Shown here piece after piece: positions 1 through 6,149 of a stretch of DNA of 9,714 bases. Origin of the DNA: an uncultured Lachnospiraceae bacterium (GTDB taxonomy: Bacteria > Bacillota_A > Clostridia > Lachnospirales > Lachnospiraceae). Where the stretch lies: the NCBI GenBank assembly GCA_902766415.1, contig CACXDR010000133.1:1-9714 (forward strand), given 5' to 3'. The position numbers were made by a program, and so were the translations under genes. Position 1 is the stretch's first letter; every line of letters starts with the position of its first letter. The notes under the pieces are model-generated. The model searched no databases, was not told the origin of the DNA, and saw only the letters and a program-made list of their open reading frames with translations.

Positions 1-252
1 GCATGGCTCCACGATACCGGCCGGGCGGAATATGTCCCGGTGACGGACGAGGAGGCGGTGCAGGCCTTCGAGTATCTCTCCCGCACGGAGGGCGTGATCC
101 CGGCGGTCGAGAGCGCACACGCGGTCGCGTACGCGATGAAGCTTGCCCCTAAGATGCGGAAGGACCAGATCATGATCATTACGCTCTCCGGCAGGGGAGA
201 CAAGGACGTGGCGGCGATCGCCCGCTACAGAGGGGAGGATCTCCATGAGTAG
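1..252 (+). CDS. trpB: Tryptophan synthase beta chain, C-terminal end (partial)
   Basis: This is the last 83 codons of TrpB, cut by the left edge of the window and readable from base 1. TrpB is the PLP-dependent subunit that condenses indole with serine to make tryptophan, in an alpha2-beta2 complex with TrpA. The C-terminal signatures are visible: [12 protein letters not shown], which carries the conserved glutamate near the cofactor ring, and [10 protein letters not shown], whose serine contacts the PLP ring nitrogen in characterised enzymes. The frame ends in RYRGEDLHE and a TAG. The stop overlaps the trpA start by 8 bp, so the two are translationally coupled. The fold and catalytic lysine lie outside the window. 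Identity is secure from the tail and from trpA next to it. Confidence 0.96.
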   Translation, partial: AWLHDTGRAEYVPVTDEEAVQAFEYLSRTEGVIPAVESAHAVAYAMKLAPKMRKDQIMIITLSGRGDKDVAAIARYRGEDLHE

Positions 253-1021
253 GATCAGAGAGGCGTTCCGGAACGGAAAGGCGTTCATCCCGTTTATCAC
301 CTGCGGGGATCCGGACCTTGAGACCAAGAAGAAGGTAGTGCGCGCGGCGGCGGAAAACGGCGCGGACCTGATCGAGCTCGGGATCCCGTTTTCGGACCCG
401 ACGGCGGAGGGACCCGTGATCCAGGCGGCGAATATCCGCGCGCTGAAGAACCACGTCACGACAGACGATGTGTTCGCAATGGTGCGCGAGCTCAGAAAGG
501 ACGTGACCGTCCCGATGGTTTTCATGACCTACGCGAATGTGGTATTCTCTTATGGGACGGAACGCTTCGCGGCAGCAGCGGCCGATGCCGGGATGGACGG
601 CGTGATCCTTCCCGACGTCCCCTATGAGGAGCACGAGGAATTTGCCCCGGCGTTCCGGAGCCGCGGAATGGACCTGATCAGCATGATCGCGCCGACGTCG
701 GAGGAACGCATCGCGATGATCGCGAAGGACGCGGAGGGCTTCCTCTACATGGTATCCTCGCTCGGCGTGACCGGTGTCCGCGCGGACATCCGGACGGATA
801 TCGCCGGCATGACGGAGCTTGTCAGGAAGGCGAACCCTTTAGTCCCCTGCGCGGTAGGCTTCGGGATATCGACCCCCGCCCAGGCGGAAAAGTTCGCGAG
901 GTGCTCGGACGGCGTGATCGTCGGGAGCGCGATTATAAAGCTCCTTGCCGCGCACGGCACGGAGGCGGCGCCTTATGTCGGCGCTTATGTGAAGGAAATG
1001 AAGGAGGCGGCGAACCGCTGA
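245..1021 (+). CDS. trpA: Tryptophan synthase alpha chain
   Basis: TrpA (258 aa, normal length is about 260) is a TIM barrel that cleaves indole-3-glycerol phosphate to indole and glyceraldehyde 3-phosphate, passing indole through a tunnel to TrpB. The motif [15 protein letters not shown] (residues 43-57) carries catalytic Glu44, equivalent to E. coli Glu49. The second catalytic position, Asp60 in E. coli, is Glu55 here. Phosphate-binding and active-site loops are recognisable as SSLGVTG (about 176-182), VGFGIS and GSAII near the C-terminus. The start is the ATG that overlaps the end of trpB by 8 bp; a GGGGAGG site (232-238) sits 6 bp ahead of it. No terminator is visible after the stop, and the next gene begins 39 bp later. 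Confidence 0.97.
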   Translation: MSRIREAFRNGKAFIPFITCGDPDLETKKKVVRAAAENGADLIELGIPFSDPTAEGPVIQAANIRALKNHVTTDDVFAMVRELRKDVTVPMVFMTYANVVFSYGTERFAAAAADAGMDGVILPDVPYEEHEEFAPAFRSRGMDLISMIAPTSEERIAMIAKDAEGFLYMVSSLGVTGVRADIRTDIAGMTELVRKANPLVPCAVGFGISTPAQAEKFARCSDGVIVGSAIIKLLAAHGTEAAPYVGAYVKEMKEAANR

Positions 1022-1060
1022 GGCAGGAGCCCCGGGCCAGGCGCCGCCAGGAGGAAAGGC

Positions 1061-2836
1061 ATGGCACGAAAGCCGGGCACACCGGAGCAGAAGCTGTTCC
1101 GTTCATTTATACAGTTTGCGTTCCTGGTCCTGGTGCTCTGCATCGCGATCACGCTGAGCGTCGACATCACGCGCGAAAGAAAGAACCTGGACAGCCGGAT
1201 CAGCGATACCGCGGCGTACCTTGCCTCGCTGGACAGCGTACAGAGGATGCTCATGACGGGGTATCCGGACGCGGGGACCATCGGCCAGATCGACACGCTG
1301 GTCGAGAGCTCCTCCGGCGTCGAGTCTGTCGTGATCGAAAACGCGAACCATCTGCGCTTCTACCAGACGGACCGCGCAGCGGTCGGCGATATGTATATGG
1401 ACGGTGACGAGGAGGAGATCCTCTCAGGCGCCGGTCCCTACATCAAGACAGTTTACGGGACAAGGGGACGGCTCCACTGCGCGTTCCACGCAGTGCGGAA
1501 CGGCGCGGGGGCGATCATCGGCTTCACAGCGGTCTCGGTGCCCGTTGCCATGCTGACCGTCCAGCAGAGATCGATTATCCTCATCTATGTTACGATCTTT
1601 GTTTTCATGCTTCTTTTAAGCGCTCTCTACGCGAGCGCTTTTCTGAGGTTCCAGCAGAACGCGCTGATGGGCTACCGGCCGGATGAGCTCCTGAAGCTCT
1701 ACATCCGCCAGGACGAGGTCGTAAATTCCCTTTCCGAGGGACTGATCTCCGCGGACAGGACGGGAAAGATCCTTTTTTCAAACAAGGCGGCGCGGGAGAT
1801 GGTCTCGGAAAGCGGTGAATACCTGGCCGGAAGGCCGCTCGGGGAGGTGTTTCCCGGGACCCTGTTCGGGGAGGCGGCGCTTCTTGAGAAGAGCGTGCCG
1901 AAGAGCGAGCTCATGACCGGAGACCGGAGCCTGATCGCCGAAAGCGTGCCGGTGCGGGGCGCGGACGGGAAGCCGGAGGGCGTGCTCGTGATCCTGCAGG
2001 ACCGCACGGACGCGCTCCGGATGTCGGACGAGCTCTCCGGCGCGAGGAACATGATGGACACGCTCCGCGCGTTCAACCATGAGTTCCTGAACAAGCTCCA
2101 CATCATCTTAGGCTACCTCCAGACAGGGGAGATCGAGAAGGCAAAGCAGTTCATCACCAACTCCAGCCTTGTCTCGAGCCAGGCGGTCCGCGCAGCGGCG
2201 GACGCCATCCGCGTCTCAGAGGTGTGCGCGCTCGTCATCGGGAAGATGATGCACGCCGCCGAGCTCGGCATAAAGCTTTCTCTTCAGCGGGACAGCAGCA
2301 TGCGCGAGTCGGCGCTCCTGATCCGCGCGGACGAGTACGTCACTGTCATCGGGAACCTGCTTGAGAATTCCATCGAGGAGCTGAACGCAGGGGACTGTGA
2401 GGTGAAGGAGATCGGGCTCGGGATCTACTGCGGCGCGGACGTGAGCGTCATCACCTGCGAGGATACCGGCGGCGGGATCCGGCCGGAGGTGCTTCCGAGG
2501 ATCTTCGAGAAGGGCGTGACGTCCAAGGGAGAGAACCACGGCACCGGGCTCTTCCTCGTAAAACAGATCACGGACCGGTACGGCGGGGATATCCTTATTG
2601 AAACGGAAGCGGGGGAAGGGACCTGCTTTACGGTGACATTTACCGCTGAGGGCATCCGCGCCGCGCTTGCGGGAGGCGTGCCGGCAGAGGCAGGCAATAA
2701 CGGTAACGCGCCGGAACAGGGGGCTGACGGCGGTAACGCGCCGGAACAGGCGGCCGACGGCGGTAACGCGCCGGAGCACGCGGCCGATGGCGGAAGCGCG
2801 CCGGGGAAAGAAGGGCCGGGAGAGGAGACGAAGTAA
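1061..2836 (+). CDS. CitA/DcuS-type sensor histidine kinase with a repetitive C-terminal tail
   Basis: A 591-aa membrane sensor kinase of the citrate/C4-dicarboxylate (CitA/DcuS/MalK) class. Order: TM helix about 13-34; extracellular sensor of sCache type about 36-168; TM helix about 171-195; cytoplasmic PAS about 215-320; phosphoacceptor helix with RAFNHEFLNKLH, His340 being the likely phosphorylated residue; HATPase domain about 420-530. The ATPase carries an N box (VIGNLLENSIEE, Asn436), a G1 box (EDTGGGI, 467-473), an F box (IFEKGVTSKG) and a G2 box (HGTGLFLVK). The tail after about residue 535 is not part of the family fold: three near-identical decapeptides (GNAPEQAADG type) and a degenerate fourth. 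By eye the ligand-pocket His and second Arg of DcuS are Gln102 and Cys140 here, so the ligand may differ. An AGGAGG lies 6 bp before the start, and the stop directly abuts the regulator gene. Ligand identity is inference only. Confidence 0.93.
   Translation: MARKPGTPEQKLFRSFIQFAFLVLVLCIAITLSVDITRERKNLDSRISDTAAYLASLDSVQRMLMTGYPDAGTIGQIDTLVESSSGVESVVIENANHLRFYQTDRAAVGDMYMDGDEEEILSGAGPYIKTVYGTRGRLHCAFHAVRNGAGAIIGFTAVSVPVAMLTVQQRSIILIYVTIFVFMLLLSALYASAFLRFQQNALMGYRPDELLKLYIRQDEVVNSLSEGLISADRTGKILFSNKAAREMVSESGEYLAGRPLGEVFPGTLFGEAALLEKSVPKSELMTGDRSLIAESVPVRGADGKPEGVLVILQDRTDALRMSDELSGARNMMDTLRAFNHEFLNKLHIILGYLQTGEIEKAKQFITNSSLVSSQAVRAAADAIRVSEVCALVIGKMMHAAELGIKLSLQRDSSMRESALLIRADEYVTVIGNLLENSIEELNAGDCEVKEIGLGIYCGADVSVITCEDTGGGIRPEVLPRIFEKGVTSKGENHGTGLFLVKQITDRYGGDILIETEAGEGTCFTVTFTAEGIRAALAGGVPAEAGNNGNAPEQGADGGNAPEQAADGGNAPEHAADGGSAPGKEGPGEETK
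2701..2810 (+). repeat. 30-bp in-frame tandem repeat in the kinase tail
   Basis: Three consecutive 30-bp units (2701-2730, 2731-2760, 2761-2790) begin CGGTAACGCGCCGGA and differ from their neighbour at 2 and 3 positions. A fourth, degraded copy starts at 2791 (CGGAAGCGCGCCGGG). The unit encodes a decapeptide of GNAPEQAADG type at kinase residues 548-587. The period is a multiple of three, so copy-number change would lengthen or shorten the tail without shifting frame. The most 3' part also supplies the purine-rich region ahead of the regulator start. Confidence 0.95.
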
Positions 2837-3526
2837 ATGTTCCATGTGATCATTGTGGAGGACGATCCCATGGTCGCCTCGATCAACAGGAAATACGCGG
2901 AGGCCTCGGAGGGTTTCCGGGTGGACGCTGTGTTCAAGGGCGGCGCGGACGCGCTGGAGTACCTGAAGGACCACAGCGCCGATCTCGTGATCCTTGACTA
3001 CTATACGCCGCAGATGAGCGGGGAGGAGTTCCTTGACAGGATGCACGCGGAAGGGCATACCCCGTCCGTGATCATGGTCACCTCCGCGAACAACACGGAG
3101 ACCGTGGACCGGCTCCTGAAGCGCGGCGTCAGGGATTACCTGGTGAAGCCGTTTGAGTACGAGCGCTTCCGCGCCTCGCTGGAGCGTTTCCGCGTGTCCA
3201 GGGAGATGCTCGGGAACGGAAGCCCGAGTCTCGACCAGAGCGACATCGACCGGCTGATCACCACGCGGAGGCCGGAGGGACCCGGCGTCCCTGAGGAGCT
3301 TCCGAAGGGAATGAACAGGCAGACGCTTCTCACGGTGCGGGAATGGCTCTCCGAAAACCGGGGCGAAAGCTTTTCCAGCGAGCGGATCGCGGCTTCTGTA
3401 GGCCTTTCAAGGATCACGATCCGGCGATATGTAAGCTATCTCGCGGAACGCGGGGAGCTGGAGAGCCGGATCGACTATAAGACCGGCGGCCGGCCCGGGA
3501 TCCTGTACCGGTACGGAGGTTCGTGA
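2837..3526 (+). CDS. CitB/DcuR-type response regulator
   Basis: A 229-aa cytoplasmic response regulator, partner of the kinase just upstream. The receiver domain (about 1-120) has the acidic pair Glu8-Asp9-Asp10, phosphoacceptor Asp54 (VILDYYTPQMSG), Thr82 (MVTSA) and Lys104 (YLVKPF). The C-terminal half (about 155-225) is the helix-turn-helix of this family: ESFSSERIAASVGLSRITIRRYVSYL followed by a wing-like segment with YKTGGRPGILYR. Members of this family activate carboxylate or amino-acid uptake genes. The ATG immediately follows the kinase TAA with no gap; a purine-rich GGGAGAGGAGACG stretch in the end of the kinase gene acts as ribosome binding site. The likely target is the symporter promoter just downstream, where a tandem repeat overlaps this gene's own stop codon. 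Confidence 0.94.
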   Translation: MFHVIIVEDDPMVASINRKYAEASEGFRVDAVFKGGADALEYLKDHSADLVILDYYTPQMSGEEFLDRMHAEGHTPSVIMVTSANNTETVDRLLKRGVRDYLVKPFEYERFRASLERFRVSREMLGNGSPSLDQSDIDRLITTRRPEGPGVPEELPKGMNRQTLLTVREWLSENRGESFSSERIAASVGLSRITIRRYVSYLAERGELESRIDYKTGGRPGILYRYGGS

Positions 3527-3561
3527 ACTTTAGTTACGAAACGTGAACGATATTTACGAAA
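3522..3561 (+). promoter_or_regulatory. 20-bp tandem direct repeat, candidate response-regulator operator
   Basis: Two adjacent 20-bp units, 3522-3541 and 3542-3561, match at 17 of 20 positions. Both have the form CGTGAAC-N6-TACGAAA, with all three differences in the central N6. The 20-bp period puts both copies on nearly the same face of the helix. Within the first unit, TTCGTGAAC (3520-3528) and GTTACGAA (3533-3540) also form an inverted repeat with one extra G. The block ends 2 bp before the putative -35 element of the symporter promoter, the usual place for an activator that contacts polymerase. The repeat itself is directly visible; binding by the adjacent regulator is inference. Confidence 0.7.
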
Positions 3562-3563
3562 AA

Positions 3564-3591
3564 TTTACTTTTCATCCCCCTCATTTATACT
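3564..3591 (+). promoter_or_regulatory. Promoter of the GltS-type symporter gene
   Basis: A sigma-A-type promoter: -35 TTTACT (3564-3569), 16-bp spacer, -10 TATACT (3586-3591, 5 of 6 matches to TATAAT). The weak -35 is consistent with a need for an activator bound at the tandem repeat directly upstream. Expected transcription start is near 3597-3600, giving a leader of about 50 nt. Confidence 0.65.
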
Positions 3592-3636
3592 TCCAACTGT
3601 AAGGGTAATCACCCGCACCTGAAGACAAAGTTGGAA
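3591..3636 (+). repeat. Inverted repeat spanning the symporter transcription start
   Basis: TTCCAACT (3591-3598) is a perfect 8-bp inverted match to AGTTGGAA (3629-3636). A small GGGT/ACCC hairpin (3603-3606 with 3611-3614) lies in the interval. The left arm overlaps the -10 element and the predicted start point, so most of it would not be in the RNA. If real, it is more likely a DNA operator than a leader hairpin. It may also be chance. Confidence 0.4.
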
Positions 3637-3650
3637 AGAGGGGTACCAGA

Positions 3651-4871
3651 ATGGAAGTTGCATCAGTAAAGATCGGCATGTTTGAAATGATGGCGATCGT
3701 CGTCCTTGTCATCTATTTCGGCCAGTGGGTCAGGGAGAAGCTCCCCGTCCTCAAAAAGTACTGTATTCCCAGCGCGGTCGTCGGCGGTACACTGTTCGCG
3801 ATCCTCACCTGCGCGCTCTATATGGGCGGCATCGTTCAGTTCGAGTGGGAGAACCAGTCGATCATGAACAACTTCTTCTATAACATTTTCTTCGCGGCTT
3901 CCGGTATGGAAGCATCCCTGGCGCTCCTTAAGAAGGGCGGCAAGCTGGTCGTGATCTTCTCGGTCCTTGCGGCGCTCCTGGCGGTCCTCCAGAACGCGCT
4001 GGCGCTCGGCGTCGGCACGGCGATGGGCATGAATCCGCTGACCGCGCTGATGGCAGGCTCCACCCCGCTGACCGGCGGGCACGGAAACGCGGCTTCCTTT
4101 GGTCCGATCGCGGCTGAAATGGGCGGCACCGGCGCCGTCGAGGTCGCTGTCGCGGCCGCAACCTTCGGCCTGATCTCCGGATGCCTGATCGGCGGGCCGA
4201 TCGGCCGCCAGCTGATCAAGAAGAATCATCTCGACGAGAACTACGTAGAGGAAAAGGAAGAGACGCTCGGCGAGAAGACCGCGCATATCTTCAAGAGCTC
4301 CGAGTGCCAGAACGCGTGGTTCTGCCTCATCGCTGCCTGCGGTCTCGGCCAGCTCCTCCTCCAGATCCGCCAGATGATCCTTCCGGGCCTCAACATGCCG
4401 ATCCACGTCATGTGCATGCTCGCCGGCATCCTGATCCGCCTTGTCATGGACAGGACCGGCAGAAGCAACGAGGAGTTCTACGAGGTCACCTCGAACGTCG
4501 GAGAAATCAGCCTTGCGCTGTTCGTTTCCCTGTCCATCATCACCATGAAGCTCTGGCAGCTCATCGATCTCGCGCTTCCGCTGCTTACGATCCTGTTCCT
4601 GCAGCTGATCATGATCTACCTGTTCGTCCGTTTTATCACCTTCAACCTCTGCGGACGCAACTACGACGCGGCTGTGATCGCTGTCGGGCATACCGGATTC
4701 GGCCTCGGCGCCGTCCCGGTCTCCATGGCGACCATGTCCTCGGTCTGCGAGACCTACTACTATTCAAAGCTTGCGTTCTTCGTCGTCCCGCTGATCGGCG
4801 GCTTCATCAGCAATATCACGAACGCCATCGCGATCACGACGTTCCTGAATATTGCGGCGGGCATGCTTTGA
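3651..4871 (+). CDS. gltS: GltS-type sodium:glutamate symporter
   Basis: A 406-aa inner-membrane carrier of the ESS (glutamate:Na+ symporter) family, of typical length (E. coli GltS is about 401 aa). It has two inverted halves, each with a conserved glycine-rich re-entrant signature: GSTPLTGGHGNAASFGP (136-152) and VGHTGFGLGAVPVSMATM (345-362). Multiple hydrophobic helices flank a charged cytoplasmic loop at about 188-216. The C-terminal FFVVPLIGGFISNITNAI stretch also matches the family. The start has an AGAGGGG site (about 3638-3643) 7 bp ahead. The gene has its own promoter region with a tandem repeat and directly follows the two-component genes, so it is the probable regulated target. Family assignment is firm; glutamate as the substrate is inferred, and another anionic amino acid or carboxylate is possible. 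Confidence 0.92.
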   Translation: MEVASVKIGMFEMMAIVVLVIYFGQWVREKLPVLKKYCIPSAVVGGTLFAILTCALYMGGIVQFEWENQSIMNNFFYNIFFAASGMEASLALLKKGGKLVVIFSVLAALLAVLQNALALGVGTAMGMNPLTALMAGSTPLTGGHGNAASFGPIAAEMGGTGAVEVAVAAATFGLISGCLIGGPIGRQLIKKNHLDENYVEEKEETLGEKTAHIFKSSECQNAWFCLIAACGLGQLLLQIRQMILPGLNMPIHVMCMLAGILIRLVMDRTGRSNEEFYEVTSNVGEISLALFVSLSIITMKLWQLIDLALPLLTILFLQLIMIYLFVRFITFNLCGRNYDAAVIAVGHTGFGLGAVPVSMATMSSVCETYYYSKLAFFVVPLIGGFISNITNAIAITTFLNIAAGML

Positions 4872-4910
4872 GACTGGCAAAAAAGATTTACAGCAGCTTT
4901 CAATAAAAAT

Positions 4911-4950
4911 ACAATGGGTTCGGGGCAGGAATGCTGCCCCGGACCATTGT
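4911..4950. terminator. Long hairpin after the symporter gene; T-tract only on the minus strand
   Basis: Outer stem ACAATGG (4911-4917) pairs with CCATTGT (4944-4950). Inner stem CGGGGCAG (4921-4928) pairs with CTGCCCCG (4934-4941) around a GAATG loop, separated from the outer stem by a GTT/GA internal loop. On the + strand the stem is followed by CGTATAAAAAC, a poor terminator tail. On the minus strand it is followed at once by ATTTTTATTG, a good one. So it is either a leaky 3'-end stabiliser between the symporter and TAXI genes or a terminator for antisense transcription. Confidence 0.6.
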
Positions 4951-4964
4951 CGTATAAAAACCCG

Positions 4965-4996
4965 GCTGTCCTTACGGCTTCAGTGTTTAAGACAGC
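4965..4996 (+). repeat. Stem-loop just upstream of the TAXI gene
   Basis: GCTGTC (4965-4970) pairs with GACAGC (4991-4996), extended by TTA (4972-4974) with TAA (4988-4990) around one bulged C, giving 9 bp over a 13-nt loop. It ends 4 bp before the purine-rich ribosome binding site (5001-5010). It could modulate translation or be a binding site; no convincing promoter is seen in this gap. Confidence 0.4.
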
Positions 4997-5011
4997 GTAT
5001 GAGGAGGGGGC

Positions 5012-6025
5012 ATGGCAGTATACCCGGGCAGATCCATAAGGCGCGGCGCGGCAGTCTTTGCGGCGCTTCTTTTCCTTTTCCCGGCGGCAGGATGCGGCGC
5101 CGGGAGCGACAGCGGCGCGCATGACAAAAAGGAAGCGCCGGCACCGTCGGACATCACGCTTCTCACGATCGGCACCGCGGACAGCGGCGGCAGCATGTTC
5201 GCTGCCGGAGCCGCGGTCGCCGCGCAGATCAATATCGAGGACGATTCGTTCAGGTTCAACATCAACGCGTCGACAGGCTCGCTCCAGAACATCGAGGACC
5301 TTCTGGAGGGGCGCATCGACCTCGCCCTGGTCAGCGCGAGCGCGGCGAACGACGCCGTGAACGGCCGGGGCCCCTTCAGCGGAAAGAAGGTGGAGGAGCT
5401 GAGGGCGGTCGGAGCGCTCTACACCAGCGTGTCGAACTGGATGGTCCTGGAGGACAGCGACATCCGTTACGTGCATGACCTGAAGGGAATGAGGGCGGCA
5501 GTGGGACCGGAGGGCTCCGCGACGGATCTTGCGGGGCGCACGGCTCTCCGCGCCTGCGGCATAGACCCCTCGGAGGAGGGCTTCGTGAACGCCGGGCTCG
5601 GGTCCGGTGCGGACAGAGTGGCGGACGGGACGCTGGACGCGGTGCACGGCTTTGCCGGCGTGCCGGTGCCGGGGCTGCTCCGCCTTGCCGGAAACGCGCC
5701 CTGCCGCCTGATCGGCTATACGGAGGATGAGATCCGCGCCGTGCTCGACGAGAACGACGCTTACACCGAGGTGATGATCCCTGCAGGGAGCTATCCGGGA
5801 CAGGACCTGGAGGTCCGCTCCTTCGGTTCGAAATGTATCCTGTGCGTACATCTTGACATGGACGAGGCGCTGGCTTACCGCCTGGCGGAGCTCCTTGACA
5901 AGGGCAGGGGACCGCTTTCCGGGAGCGGGGAGCTCCTGTCGGAGCTCGCCGGGGACGGATTCATGACAGAGGGGCTTCCCGTCCCGCTGCACCCGGGCGC
6001 GGAACGATACTTTACACAGCACTGA
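5012..6025 (+). CDS. TAXI-family solute-binding lipoprotein (TRAP-type receptor)
   Basis: A 337-aa extracellular receptor. The N-terminus is a lipoprotein signal: basic start, hydrophobic stretch about 12-24, lipobox PAAGC with Cys28 as the lipidated residue, then a hydrophilic linker. The mature part has the TAXI signatures in order: LLTIGTADSGGSMFAAG (50-66), INASTGSLQNIEDLLEGRIDLALV (84-107), DLKGMRAAVGPEGSAT (156-171), MIPAGSYPGQ (255-264) and the C-terminal PLHPGAERYF. TAXI proteins normally deliver ligands to a fused TRAP membrane subunit; none lies in this window, where the neighbours are a GltS-type symporter upstream and nrdR downstream. A Thermus TAXI protein was crystallised with glutamate/glutamine, which fits the neighbour. 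A CxxC pair (Cys275, Cys278) is unusual for a secreted domain. A GAGGAGGGGG site precedes the ATG. Ligand and partner are inference. Confidence 0.9.
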   Translation: MAVYPGRSIRRGAAVFAALLFLFPAAGCGAGSDSGAHDKKEAPAPSDITLLTIGTADSGGSMFAAGAAVAAQINIEDDSFRFNINASTGSLQNIEDLLEGRIDLALVSASAANDAVNGRGPFSGKKVEELRAVGALYTSVSNWMVLEDSDIRYVHDLKGMRAAVGPEGSATDLAGRTALRACGIDPSEEGFVNAGLGSGADRVADGTLDAVHGFAGVPVPGLLRLAGNAPCRLIGYTEDEIRAVLDENDAYTEVMIPAGSYPGQDLEVRSFGSKCILCVHLDMDEALAYRLAELLDKGRGPLSGSGELLSELAGDGFMTEGLPVPLHPGAERYFTQH

Positions 6026-6050
6026 TGTGCGCGGAAGGACAACGGAGCGC

Positions 6051-6079
6051 TTGCCGAACCGGAAGAATTGGGGTATGAT
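6051..6079 (+). promoter_or_regulatory. Promoter of the nrdR-yqeG operon
   Basis: TTGCCG (6051-6056), a 17-bp spacer and TATGAT (6074-6079; the overlapping GATAAT at 6077-6082 is an alternative) form a good sigma-A-type promoter in the 124-bp gap after the TAXI gene. The roughly 65-nt leader holds a short GGGGC/GCCCC hairpin (6119-6131) and ends in an AGGAGG 5 bp before the nrdR ATG. I see no convincing NrdR box here. Confidence 0.6.
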
Positions 6080-6149
6080 AATGTAGGTTTTATGTAACCC
6101 GAGACTTTTCCGCATAAAGGGGCGCGGCCCCCGAGGTGAGGAGGATCCC

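Noticed and set aside
2216..3058. 280-codon minus-strand frame over the kinase/regulator junction
   Set aside because: It includes the reverse reading of the 30-bp repeat (RRVTAVGRLF-like units) and is antisense to two secure genes.
3663..4691. 342-codon open frame on the minus strand across the symporter gene
   Set aside because: Its composition (very rich in Asp, Glu, Arg, His) is the mirror of hydrophobic membrane-helix codons on the + strand; it has no family resemblance.
4181..4906. 241-codon + strand frame overlapping the symporter gene
   Set aside because: It is a shifted frame of the symporter, dominated by Arg, Pro, His and Asp, with no domain and no ribosome binding site.
5584..5590. 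Further copy of CGTGAAC inside the TAXI gene
   Set aside because: It lacks the TACGAAA half at the correct distance and lies in coding sequence, so it is taken as chance.
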